Source: an uncultured Bacteroides sp. (lineage in GTDB: Bacteria; Bacteroidota; Bacteroidia; Bacteroidales; Bacteroidaceae). Taken from it: a DNA stretch of 11,619 bases. The DNA is taken from positions 1 through 11,619 of the forward strand of contig USSR01000157.1 in assembly GCA_900557355.1 (NCBI GenBank). The letters run 5' to 3'. Positions 1 through 7,166 of the stretch are shown piece by piece. The notes below the pieces were generated by a model. The model had not been told where the DNA came from. It searched no databases and was given only the letters and a program-made list of their open reading frames with translations. Position numbers and translations under genes: made by a program. Numbering within the stretch: position 1 is the stretch's first letter; every line of letters starts with the position of its first letter.

Positions 1-304
1 CCACAATGCGGCTTATGACCCCATTATCATAAAAGAAATCATCCGAATGTAGCAATCCGATTACATCACCTGTAGCCACACGAATTCCCTTATTGATGGC
101 TTCATACATACCATGATCAGGCTCACTGATAATAGTTGATATACGATCTTCATATTCTCTAATAATCTCTAACGAACCATCTGTACTCGCCCCATCTACA
201 ACAATAAACTCTATGTTATTATAGTCCTGCGCCAAGACACTCTCTATAGCACCACGAATCGTCGCCACACGATTAAAGCATGACGTTATTATAGATACTT
301 TCAT
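1..304 (-). CDS. Family 2 glycosyltransferase, N-terminal part, cut by left window edge
   Basis: The first 101 residues of a GT-A fold, family 2 glycosyltransferase are visible, starting with ATG at 304. The protein begins MKVSIITSCFNR, the usual first beta strand of the family. VVDGASTDGS (residues 35-44) is the nucleotide-binding strand and loop, EPDHGMYEAINKGI (61-74) is typical of the WcaA-like subgroup, and HSDD (86-89) matches the DxD-type metal and nucleotide-sugar site. The enzyme would move a sugar from a nucleotide donor onto the lipid-linked repeat unit at the inner face of the membrane. It is the last visible gene of the operon, 30 bp after the PssE-like gene. The C-terminal half lies outside the window, so sugar specificity and membrane segments cannot be judged. 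Family assignment is firm; the exact role is inferred from position. Confidence 0.9.
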   Translation of the reverse strand, partial: MKVSIITSCFNRVATIRGAIESVLAQDYNNIEFIVVDGASTDGSLEIIREYEDRISTIISEPDHGMYEAINKGIRVATGDVIGLLHSDDFFYDNGVISRIV

Positions 305-334
305 AAGATTCTATTTTGAACTCGCTAATTATTG

Positions 335-805
335 TCATCTCGGAAACCACTCCTGCAGTTTCTTCTCAATCAGTTTCTGTGCGTTTCCTTTCTCTATTTG
401 CTTAAACTCAAAAGTTTTTGCCTGTTCCATTTTTGCAGCAAGCTCCCTTTCGTCAAATACCCCTAGCACACATCCCAAAGTATCCAATTTCCTAATTAAT
501 TGAAATTGGTCATGGATATGCTCTACCTTGTCATATCTTGGTATCACAACTATTCTTTTCCTCAATTCCATCGCTTCCGATATTGCTCCCCAACCACCTT
601 GAAGTATTAATATATCAGCTCTAGAAATATAACCCTTCATCTGCTCCTTTGTACAAAATTTAAAAGCTTTCGCATGTTTGTAGGGATAATCTGTATACCC
701 AGTTTGTACTATCACCTCTTCCTTAGTTATAGCTGCCCATTCATCCACGGCTTTTGCCATACGATTGAAGGCTATGTTCATTGTACCTAAACTAGCAAAA
801 ATCAT
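335..805 (-). CDS. PssE/Alg13-like glycosyltransferase subunit (donor-binding half)
   Basis: A 156-residue protein matching the PssE / Cps14G / EpsF family, which corresponds to the C-terminal, nucleotide-sugar-binding half of a MurG/Alg13-type GT-B enzyme. It starts MIFASLGTMNIAFNRMAKAVDEW, the family's usual first strand and G-loop, and carries QGGWGAISEAM (69-79) and IPRYDKVEHIHDQFQ (88-102), the donor-site signature. I chose the ATG at 805, not the TTG five codons upstream, because the family begins at this MIF and the ATG forms a 4-bp ATGA overlap with the stop of the PssD-like gene. That overlap suggests translational coupling of two subunits of one enzyme. In related systems the pair adds a hexose to a lipid-linked sugar (Cps14F/Cps14G adds beta-1,4-Gal). 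One oddity is that the usual His before the GG/AG-W-G motif is Gln69 here. The sugar is not predictable. Confidence 0.9.
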   Translation of the reverse strand: MIFASLGTMNIAFNRMAKAVDEWAAITKEEVIVQTGYTDYPYKHAKAFKFCTKEQMKGYISRADILILQGGWGAISEAMELRKRIVVIPRYDKVEHIHDQFQLIRKLDTLGCVLGVFDERELAAKMEQAKTFEFKQIEKGNAQKLIEKKLQEWFPR

Positions 806-1281
806 AAAACACCACAACAAATTGAATTAGGAAATAATTGCCGCATCTCTTCCCATTGGACCAAAAATAGATCACTATACCGTTCTATCCATACGGGAGT
901 TTTAGAAGCATGTGTCACATCAGCAGCCGAATTAACAAATATTACTTTTGTCCCCAATAGTTTTTTTGCGAAAAAAACCGTAGGTACAGTCACACCAGCT
1001 CCTGTAGTAATGATTACATCTGGGCGTTTCACCAGCACCCAGAATATTGCTTGCAAACAGTTCACTATCAGTGTCCATTTCTTTGCTGGTTGAAAATTCA
1101 CTAAAAATACATGTTCCTTGTCTGCCATAAAAGCTTTAGTTGATGTCGTTTTTAAGGTAAGCCAATAGCAATCCCATTGCTCGGGAATAGCACCGATAGC
1201 CAATTGTAGCTCACGTAAATGCCCGCCTGCCGAACAAGCTAAACAGATTTTAGGAGATTTATGCAACATAAGAGCCACCAT
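802..1281 (-). CDS. PssD/Alg14-like glycosyltransferase subunit (membrane-anchoring half)
   Basis: A 159-residue protein of the PssD / Cps14F / Alg14 family. This is the partner that brings the PssE-like catalytic subunit to the membrane and forms the acceptor side of a split GT-B enzyme. Visible hallmarks are KICLACSAGGHLREL (residues 11-25), a hydrophobic stretch at about 71-84 (LIVNCLQAIFWVLV), the loop ITTGAGVTVP (91-100), and the closing strand with SDLFLVQWEEM (136-146). The length is normal for the family. The start is uncertain between ATG at 1281 and ATG at 1269 (MLHKSPKIC); the latter has a GGTGG-like purine stretch about 8 bases upstream, so it may be the true start. The stop overlaps the start of the PssE-like gene by 4 bp. 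The two genes should be read as one enzyme. Confidence 0.88.
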   Translation of the reverse strand: MVALMLHKSPKICLACSAGGHLRELQLAIGAIPEQWDCYWLTLKTTSTKAFMADKEHVFLVNFQPAKKWTLIVNCLQAIFWVLVKRPDVIITTGAGVTVPTVFFAKKLLGTKVIFVNSAADVTHASKTPVWIERYSDLFLVQWEEMRQLFPNSICCGVL

Positions 1282-1289
1282 AATAATGA

Positions 1290-1862
1290 TTATTCACCAT
1301 AAATATTTCTTTCTTTTATAAATCTTGCAGGATTACCTGCATAAATGCCAAAATCAGTAGTATTTTTGGTAAGTACTGCGCCAGCACCAACAACCGAATA
1401 TCGACAAAGATGTAATCCTGGCAGAATTATGGCTCTTGCTCCAATAAACACATCATTGTCAATAACCACATCACCTACAACCAAAGGTAATTTATTATCA
1501 GATAAGTCATGGGATCCATTACAGATATAAGCATACTGTGCTATGGTTACTCTTTCTTTTATAATAACAGGTCCCAAATTATATATTTCGCTTCGAGTCG
1601 CTATACAAGACCTATCTCCTACGGTTAAAAGCCATGGGGCATATATACGGGCAGTAGGTGCAATAAAAGGATGACCACTAATATGTGCACCAAACAGTTT
1701 CAATAGAAATATATGCCACCGATAAAAAGGTTTTGGCAACCACCTTACAAAAAGTGTCCAAACCACTTCCCATATACGAATCATGATTGCTTCTTTCTTT
1801 GGCCATGGGCTAGAATACGCATCACGTTGGTTCTTATTTTTACGATAAAGCTCACTCACCAC
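1290..1862 (-). CDS. WcaF-like hexapeptide-repeat O-acetyltransferase (second of two paralogues)
   Basis: A 190-residue left-handed beta-helix acyltransferase of the WcaF / putative colanic acid acetyltransferase group, expected to move an acetyl group from acetyl-CoA to a sugar hydroxyl of the repeat unit. Family marks are the Trp-rich amphipathic N-terminus (IWEVVWTLFVRWLPKPFYRW, 30-49), PTARIYAPWLLTVGD (69-83), the candidate catalytic His118 in ICNGSHDL, GARAIILPGL (141-150), and the closing YAGNPARFIKERN (174-186). It starts at GTG 1862 (or the adjacent GTG 1859), overlapping the end of the upstream GT4 gene by 11 bp. An internal ATG at 1784 exists, but alignment with the paralogue at 2993-3583 supports the longer N-terminus (YSSPWPKK... 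against YSKSNKLRR...). Whether the group is acetyl or another acyl, and which sugar accepts it, is not visible. Confidence 0.88.
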   Translation of the reverse strand: MVSELYRKNKNQRDAYSSPWPKKEAIMIRIWEVVWTLFVRWLPKPFYRWHIFLLKLFGAHISGHPFIAPTARIYAPWLLTVGDRSCIATRSEIYNLGPVIIKERVTIAQYAYICNGSHDLSDNKLPLVVGDVVIDNDVFIGARAIILPGLHLCRYSVVGAGAVLTKNTTDFGIYAGNPARFIKERNIYGE

Positions 1863-2967
1863 CTAATACTTTTTTAAAAATACTCATATACATATCAGAC
1901 ACTCTACTCACACTAAAACCTGCAGACTTTTTAATTGCTTTCGCTGACATTTCTGAATACATTTTTTCATCTGATAATAAGCGCATTAAACAATTAGCTA
2001 ACAATTCATCACATCGTACATCAGTATGATCAAAGACCAATCCGTTCTCATTATCCACTATAAAGTCCTTAAAACAATCTAAATTCGAAACAATAGGAAC
2101 CAATCCTAAGCCCATTGCCTCAAGAGGGGCTACACCGAATGTCTCACCTAATCCAGCTATAGAAGGATAGCAAAAAATATCACCTTTACGTATTTCTTTT
2201 GCCAACAAACTAGGTGAGAAAATAGGTTCCACCCATGTTATCCTGTATCCTCTTACTAAAGATTCTAAATAATCTACATAGTCTTCACCACTACCTCCGT
2301 CTTCTATTTTCGTTGCACCAATTATCCGTAATCCAACAGATATCCCCACCTCATGGAGTCTTGTCACTGCTTTTACTAATATATCCAATCCCTTTTCTTT
2401 ATGTACTCTGCCAGAATAAACCACTTCCGGACTATCTGAAAGAGTTTTTACCATGTGTTCATTACAGAATATATGAGTATCAATCGGATTGGGTATGACA
2501 CAAGCCCTAGATTTCATACTCGGACTCTGTTCTATTAATGCATTGTAAACTGCAGTTGACACACATGCCAAACTACTCATAGCAAAATACGCCCCCATCT
2601 GTTTCTTCGGAAATCGTGCCACATTATATAAAGCCCTACGATACTTCCATTTAAATAATAGACAAAGAATAGGGCTCCATATTGAATTAAGCACAAGCAT
2701 ATCACATTTAGGCATTTTACTTAATGCCTTTATTGAAAAAACAAAATCCAGAACAAAGTCCTTTACCCAAGATCCAGTTCTTTCATAGCCATGCAGAAGA
2801 AGATTATCATCCATAGAACTCTCTTTTAGTGGTTTCTTAGATATAAAGATGACTTGATGTCCCTTATTTCTCATATCTGTACCGATAGAGTACCATAATT
2901 TTTCCACTGCTCCAATAGCATATGGGGGTAGACAGCCAAAAGGCCCTGTTATTATATTTACTTTCAT
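1852..2967 (-). CDS. GT4-family glycosyltransferase (third of three in the window)
   Basis: A 371-residue GT-B fold glycosyltransferase of family 4. The N-terminal acceptor domain starts MKVNIITGPFGCLPPYAIGAVEKLW, a glycine-rich loop as in many retaining capsule transferases. The C-terminal donor domain shows VIPNPID (157-163), VVYSGRVHKEKGLDILVKA (182-200) and the retaining E-x7-E signature GETFGVAPLE (Glu275/Glu283). Length is normal. It would add one hexose or related sugar to the growing lipid-linked unit on the cytoplasmic face. It begins 25 bp after the stop of the first acetyltransferase and its last codons overlap the second, so it is bracketed by the two acetyltransferases and likely co-translated with them. 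Donor and linkage cannot be predicted. Confidence 0.92.
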   Translation of the reverse strand: MKVNIITGPFGCLPPYAIGAVEKLWYSIGTDMRNKGHQVIFISKKPLKESSMDDNLLLHGYERTGSWVKDFVLDFVFSIKALSKMPKCDMLVLNSIWSPILCLLFKWKYRRALYNVARFPKKQMGAYFAMSSLACVSTAVYNALIEQSPSMKSRACVIPNPIDTHIFCNEHMVKTLSDSPEVVYSGRVHKEKGLDILVKAVTRLHEVGISVGLRIIGATKIEDGGSGEDYVDYLESLVRGYRITWVEPIFSPSLLAKEIRKGDIFCYPSIAGLGETFGVAPLEAMGLGLVPIVSNLDCFKDFIVDNENGLVFDHTDVRCDELLANCLMRLLSDEKMYSEMSAKAIKKSAGFSVSRVSDMYMSIFKKVLGGE

Positions 2968-2992
2968 GTCAGCTCAATGATATTATGCAGCA

Positions 2993-3583
2993 TCAAGCCG
3001 ACTGATTATATAAAATAAGAGATAAGGGTTCACCCCCCCCCCCCCACACTTTTTTCTTTATAAACTTTGCTGGATTTCCTCCAACCACAGTCCATGGTTC
3101 AACATCTTTAATCACCACTGCACGAGCAGCACATACAGCTCCCTGACCTACCGTGACCCCTTGAATAACAAAGGCTTCAGCACATACCCATGCCTGTTCT
3201 TCAATTACAATCGGAGCATCAATTTGATGATGATGTGGGTCCATAATATTATGCCCTGCAGTACAAAGAAAAGCCCGTTGACTTACCGTAGCATTACGCC
3301 CTATATGAATGGGCGCTGCATTATAACAGTCTACCCCATCGGCCAAACAAGCATAATCATCCATTATTAGCAGCCACGGTTGAAATACCCGAGCAGTAGC
3401 ATACACAACAGCAGTAGACGCGATCTTAGCCCCAAAAGCACGAAGTAGCATACGTTTCCATCCCATCGCCATAGAGCGAGGAAATGGACGGGCAAAACAA
3501 GTCCAAACTACGCCCCATACTAAACGACGTAATTTATTACTCTTTGAATATGGAGTTTTAAACTCCATCAAATCTTTTGTCAT
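2993..3583 (-). CDS. WcaF-like hexapeptide-repeat O-acetyltransferase with a poly-G 3' end
   Basis: A 196-residue left-handed beta-helix acyltransferase, paralogous to the one at 1290-1862. It has the same Trp-rich N-terminus (LRRLVWGVVWTCFARPFPRSM, 18-38), ARVFQPWLLIMDD (64-76), candidate catalytic His111 in CTAGHNIMD, and the terminal VVGGNPAKFIKKKVW (166-180). The ATG at 3583 overlaps the stop of the upstream GT4 gene by 4 bp (ATGA). Relatives normally end just after the NPAKFIKK(R/K)V stretch. Here a run of 13 G in the coding strand encodes Gly181-184 and is followed by an unconserved tail (EPLSLILYNQSA). A change of one G would only change this tail, because the fold is complete before the run. 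The likely role is O-acetylation of a repeat-unit sugar. Confidence 0.88.
   Translation of the reverse strand: MTKDLMEFKTPYSKSNKLRRLVWGVVWTCFARPFPRSMAMGWKRMLLRAFGAKIASTAVVYATARVFQPWLLIMDDYACLADGVDCYNAAPIHIGRNATVSQRAFLCTAGHNIMDPHHHQIDAPIVIEEQAWVCAEAFVIQGVTVGQGAVCAARAVVIKDVEPWTVVGGNPAKFIKKKVWGGGGEPLSLILYNQSA
3033..3045 (-). repeat. Homopolymer tract: 13 C (13 G in the coding strand)
   Basis: Thirteen consecutive C on the plus strand, near the 3' end of the acetyltransferase gene at 2993-3583. With 13 G the gene reads Trp-Gly-Gly-Gly-Gly-Glu-Pro and stops at 2993. With 14 G it would read TGA directly after the glycines (184 residues). With 12 G it would shift into a tail ending VNPYLLFYIISRLDAA and stop at 2983. 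All three stops lie before the next gene at 2967. Runs this long in an AT-rich genome are prone to polymerase slippage and also to sequencing or assembly miscounts. Confidence 0.95.
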
Positions 3584-4674
3584 ATTATTGAGTTATACAA
3601 TTCTACTATTTGCTTTGCAACAATATCACTTGCAAAGCGCTCCTTTACCAATTGACGACCTCGCAGGCCCATCAGTCTACGCTTCTCAATAGGAGTATGG
3701 ACAAAATCAATTATGGCATAAGTTAATTCATCCACAGTTCTATCTATCCACCATCCACAGTTATACTTCTCAATCATCGACCAAGGGGCTCCCTTCGTAG
3801 TAATTACAGGTGTTCCACAGAGATACGATTCTGCTATCACAATGCCAAAATTCTCATTAAGAGTAGGAAGTACAAACACATCCGAAGAACAATAAGCATC
3901 CCACTTATCATCTCCGAACAATCCGCCTACAACATCTACCATATCTGATATATTTAATCGGATAGCCATTTCATTCAACTCTACTACAGTATAATCAGAT
4001 TCAATACCTGCTATCACTATCTTCCACCCATTAAGTTGTTGCTTTATTTTAGCTACAGCTTCCATCAAAATGTCAATACCTTTATTCTTACGATAAAGTG
4101 CCAGGAAAAGTATTTGTTTCCGCTCTTCCCACGATTCTTTGCAACCAATACCATCAACGATTACCCCATTGGGGACAACAGCTACATTTGAATTATATCC
4201 CAATGCTAAAAGATTCTCTTTCTCTTTCTCTGCTGTTGCTACAAGTACATCACTTATCTTGATGCTGTGTTTCTGATATAGTAATAATGCAGGCAGTTTC
4301 TTTATCCAATAATTCTTCTTGATATCCCAAGGTTCAAGCATGCCATGCGGTGAAAGAGCAACCGGATACCCTTTCGCTTTAGCCCAAAACACAGTCCATG
4401 AACATTGTAACATCCAGCAACCATTAACATGTACTACATCAGGCTTTAAATTATCAAGCAAAGCGCAGAACTCATGCTTCATCTTTAGTGGATGCTTAAT
4501 GCTGCTCTCTATATAATGCACTTTGCAATTAGTTAGTTGCAATTCATTATCACAGAGATGACATACAATATGCAACTCCACTAACTGTCCCAAATTATGT
4601 GATAATAACTGTAAATATGCACTTACCCCCCCACCTGATTTTCCAATAGAAGGAATATAGTGTACTACTTTCAT
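3580..4674 (-). CDS. GT4-family glycosyltransferase (second of three in the window)
   Basis: A 364-residue GT-B, family 4 glycosyltransferase. The start is placed at ATG 4674 (MKVVHYIPSIGKSGGGVSAYLQLL) because this is the family's first strand and glycine loop, and it sits 10 bp after the upstream stop. The frame stays open to an ATG at 4758, but that would add 28 unconserved residues and overlap the upstream gene by 74 bp. Hallmarks are VHVNGCW (81-87), LSPHGMLEPWDIKKNYWIKK (107-126, typical of a capsule-locus GT4 subgroup), VVPNGV (166-171), FLALYRKNKGIDILMEAV (190-207), and the E-x7-E motif ENFGIVIAE (Glu274/Glu282). A G7 run codes for the Gly14-16 loop. The gene overlaps the next acetyltransferase start by 4 bp. 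It should add one sugar to the repeat unit; donor unknown. Confidence 0.92.
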   Translation of the reverse strand: MKVVHYIPSIGKSGGGVSAYLQLLSHNLGQLVELHIVCHLCDNELQLTNCKVHYIESSIKHPLKMKHEFCALLDNLKPDVVHVNGCWMLQCSWTVFWAKAKGYPVALSPHGMLEPWDIKKNYWIKKLPALLLYQKHSIKISDVLVATAEKEKENLLALGYNSNVAVVPNGVIVDGIGCKESWEERKQILFLALYRKNKGIDILMEAVAKIKQQLNGWKIVIAGIESDYTVVELNEMAIRLNISDMVDVVGGLFGDDKWDAYCSSDVFVLPTLNENFGIVIAESYLCGTPVITTKGAPWSMIEKYNCGWWIDRTVDELTYAIIDFVHTPIEKRRLMGLRGRQLVKERFASDIVAKQIVELYNSII

Positions 4675-4684
4675 AAACTTTCGA

Positions 4685-5743
4685 TTATAAATTCTGCATA
4701 AAATAATGTGCCACAGCCTTACATGAAATATGATCTTTGCTCCACGCGATTCGCTCATTTACAGTTTTCCTTATCCAATCACGATTAGCAATACAAGTAT
4801 CTATCACATTATTCAAACTTGAGGAGCTTTCCAAATTAAATACAATTCCTTGCTGTCTATCTTTTAGTAAATATGAAGCCCCGCAATGATTACTAGTAAC
4901 CACATATAATCCCATTGTCAGCGCCTCGTTTACCACAGCCCCCCAGCCATCATGCTTAGAAGGTAAAACTAAGACATCATACTGTTGCATAATCTCTGAA
5001 ATCCTATTCATAGGCTGCATACCATAAAGAATAACTTTCGCCTTAGCTTCTTTATTCATCGTTTCTATCAATGTACGTTTCTCACCATCACCCACTAAGC
5101 CTAGCTCCAGTTCGCTCTTCTGGCTTAATATACTAAACATTGCCACAACATTCTTTCTGTCCGAAAAACTACCAACATAAAGGACCTTAAGCTTTTCAGT
5201 TATAGGTACAGGCAAAGTCCGCTCTTTCCATTCCGTACAATATATAAAAGGCAATACTTTCCATCGTTTACTCCAAAATCTATAATAATTCACAAACTCA
5301 TCTCCCATCACCAATAGATAGTTGAAATGTTTTACATATTTCCAATCCTTCAACGCAAACCTTAGGCTGTGTTGCCATAAAGGATAATGATAAAGTAAAG
5401 GAGGTTCTGTGATCACTCCACGTTTAAAAGGATAATTTAGTGAAAGTTTCATCCAAGACACAACCTCTGCAAAAGCATTAATACCTGAAAAGAAGCAATA
5501 GGTATCCTCACCTTTACATGACTCATATAACTTTTTCACCTGATCAACAGAAGAAGCAATAATAAACTCAACATTACTTACTTTAAGCAGGTTAGAAGCT
5601 TTCCATCCCATCAGCTTTCGATCATCGTAATCCACACGAGGAGCTATCACCACTACCCTATCAACATCTGTAAAAACTGACAGTTCTTCGATAAAAGGTA
5701 TCTGATGCGGACTAATACAATTTTGGAAAAAAAATAAGTTCAT
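4685..5743 (-). CDS. GT4-family glycosyltransferase (first of three in the window)
   Basis: A 352-residue GT-B fold glycosyltransferase. The N-terminus MNLFFFQNCISPHQIPFIEELSV belongs to a subgroup common in Bacteroidales polysaccharide loci, in which the acceptor domain opens with a (Y/F)QN.(I/V)SPHQ.PF motif. The donor domain shows KVLYVGSFSDRKNVVAMF (186-203), LGLVGDGEKR (214-223), and DGWGAVVNEAL (265-275), where the usual first Glu of the E-x7-E motif is Asp265 while Glu273 is kept; this substitution is recurrent in the subgroup. The length is a little short but complete. It follows a 171-bp noncoding spacer, so it could be the first gene of a sub-transcript. It ends 10 bp before the next glycosyltransferase. 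The predicted role is transfer of one sugar onto the lipid-linked intermediate, specificity unknown. Confidence 0.9.
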   Translation of the reverse strand: MNLFFFQNCISPHQIPFIEELSVFTDVDRVVVIAPRVDYDDRKLMGWKASNLLKVSNVEFIIASSVDQVKKLYESCKGEDTYCFFSGINAFAEVVSWMKLSLNYPFKRGVITEPPLLYHYPLWQHSLRFALKDWKYVKHFNYLLVMGDEFVNYYRFWSKRWKVLPFIYCTEWKERTLPVPITEKLKVLYVGSFSDRKNVVAMFSILSQKSELELGLVGDGEKRTLIETMNKEAKAKVILYGMQPMNRISEIMQQYDVLVLPSKHDGWGAVVNEALTMGLYVVTSNHCGASYLLKDRQQGIVFNLESSSSLNNVIDTCIANRDWIRKTVNERIAWSKDHISCKAVAHYFMQNL

Positions 5744-5914
5744 TTCAATACAAGATTTTGCAAATAAAAAAGATCATAACAAATAAGCTATTAACACATG
5801 AACATCAACTGAATGAAGATAGAATGATATTAAATATTTTAAATAGATTCAACCCATCACAATCAATACAAAAGAACAATACACTGTAAACAAAAGTATC
5901 CAAAGAAAACATTT
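5744..5914. other. 171-bp AT-rich intergenic spacer, possible internal promoter
   Basis: This is the longest gap between genes in the window. It is very AT-rich and carries no GC hairpin followed by a T run, so no intrinsic terminator is visible. On the minus strand a TACTTTTG at 5898-5891 fits the Bacteroides -7 consensus TAnnTTTG, but the best TTTG upstream is about 24 bases away, longer than the usual spacing, so promoter function is weakly supported. A 35-codon frame (5912-5805, minus) has no recognisable features. Confidence 0.3.
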
Positions 5915-7108
5915 TCATGATTCAAAATTTAATTTGTACTTCTTCACCATATCCGGATAACATATTATATGAGAAATTAGAAGCCAAAATACAAAACCTA
6001 TATAATAACCGACAGTTAATAAATACCCCTCAAAACAAGAATGCAAACACAGAAAAAGTAAAGAAATAACAAACAATTGTAACCTTCGATCATGTCTAAT
6101 ATATTTAAAAACTCGAGTTACTTTCTTTAGAATGAATAACATTATTATTGCACCTAGGGCACCTAATTGAAATAATATAGACAACCATCCGCTACCACTC
6201 TCCAATCGACCTTTATGAAGTACGCCTCTATACCAAGCCGTTGCAAATCCACTTCCAATAAGAGGAGATTCATTTAATTTTTCAAACCCCTCTCCAAAAT
6301 GGGCAGAGCGAGAACCATATTTTTCACCTTTTCCCCCTTCAAACTTATTTTGTATTTGAGTTGAATGCTCAAGATATACAGGAATCGATATTGTTGCAAG
6401 AAATCCTATAACCAACAAATACAATATTATTTTTTTAACATTTCTTGCATTGTATACAATGTATAACACCATAGTTATCACGGATGCAAAAAGAGCAGTA
6501 CGAGATGCAGCAACAACAGTGACATAAATAGACAGTAACAAAATAGACAACACAATACATCTGAAACATTTATTTTGTAACTGAAATAGACACCACAACA
6601 AAATAACATTAGCTAATCCTGCAATAGGAGCTAACCACATAGGATGATAATAAATAGCCGAAAAAGAGAGGTCAATATGTACCCCCTCCTGTGCAAAGGC
6701 ATTTATGCCTTTTAGATAGCAATACATAGCTATCATTGATACAACAGGAAAAAATAATAAAATTACAGATAAAATTTTGCGTTCAAATAAGAAGACTTTT
6801 TTAGATACATAAAATGGTGCACAAATAAGCATCATCCCAGTAAACATAAGAATGCGATAATCGATATATAAATTTGAAAATACAGAAATATAGCAGGCTA
6901 AAAGAAATAAGATATTTAGTTTTGAATATTTAATGGTAAAGGTTCCATATCTAATTTTGTAAAATGCCACATACCCAAATGCAATGAGTAATGTATATAT
7001 ACCAGGAAAAATAATTGAATTTGAACAAATAAGAAAAAAAGCCATTAAGGAAGGAAAACAATATTCCTTAATATCACGATTAATTATTACCAAGCTAAGA
7101 CCCAACAT
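5915..7108 (-). CDS. wzy: Wzy-like polysaccharide polymerase (O-antigen ligase/polymerase family)
   Basis: A 397-residue polytopic membrane protein with about ten or more hydrophobic segments spread over its length. It would link exported lipid-borne repeat units on the periplasmic side. The Wzy_C/WaaL-type core is visible as VVAASRTALFASVITMVLYIV (198-218). This is followed by a membrane span and then a long hydrophilic loop (about 247-305) containing GSRSAHFGEGFEKLNESPLIGSGFATAW; the ESPLIGSGF stretch is characteristic of the family. Sequence alone does not separate polymerase from ligase, but a polysaccharide operon with several glycosyltransferases favours Wzy. The ATG at 7108 is the first usable start after an in-frame TAG upstream. 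The gene is visibly more AT-rich than the glycyl radical and glf genes, as is common for Wzy genes, which diverge quickly and travel between loci. Confidence 0.87.
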   Translation of the reverse strand: MLGLSLVIINRDIKEYCFPSLMAFFLICSNSIIFPGIYTLLIAFGYVAFYKIRYGTFTIKYSKLNILFLLACYISVFSNLYIDYRILMFTGMMLICAPFYVSKKVFLFERKILSVILLFFPVVSMIAMYCYLKGINAFAQEGVHIDLSFSAIYYHPMWLAPIAGLANVILLWCLFQLQNKCFRCIVLSILLLSIYVTVVAASRTALFASVITMVLYIVYNARNVKKIILYLLVIGFLATISIPVYLEHSTQIQNKFEGGKGEKYGSRSAHFGEGFEKLNESPLIGSGFATAWYRGVLHKGRLESGSGWLSILFQLGALGAIIMLFILKKVTRVFKYIRHDRRLQLFVISLLFLCLHSCFEGYLLTVGYYIGFVFWLLISHIICYPDMVKKYKLNFES

Positions 7109-7166
7109 ATAATAATAAAATTTACTAGAAATTATGCATTCCTATATGGCTATAATACCCAATGTT

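Noticed and set aside
806..820. TTG at 820 as start of the PssE-like gene
   Set aside because: The family starts at MIF..LGT, and ATG 805 makes a tidy ATGA overlap with the PssD-like stop.
4626..4632. C7 run (G7 in the coding strand) near the start of the GT4 gene
   Set aside because: It encodes the conserved Gly-Gly-Gly loop, so protein sequence explains it. Seven is short for a phase-variation tract.
4675..4758. ATG at 4758 as start of the GT4 gene at 3580-4674
   Set aside because: It would add 28 residues unlike the family and overlap the upstream gene by 74 bp. ATG 4674 gives the standard MKVVHYIPS start.
5828..5845. Near-palindromic ATTAAATATTTTAAAT stretch as a terminator or operator
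   Set aside because: It is an imperfect, AT-only symmetry in very AT-rich DNA, with no GC stem and no following T run on the coding strand.
5805..5912. 35-codon minus-strand frame in the wzy-GT4 spacer, starting two bases after the wzy stop
   Set aside because: It is short and rich in Phe/Leu/Ile as expected of AT-rich noncoding DNA, with no recognisable motif or ribosome binding site.
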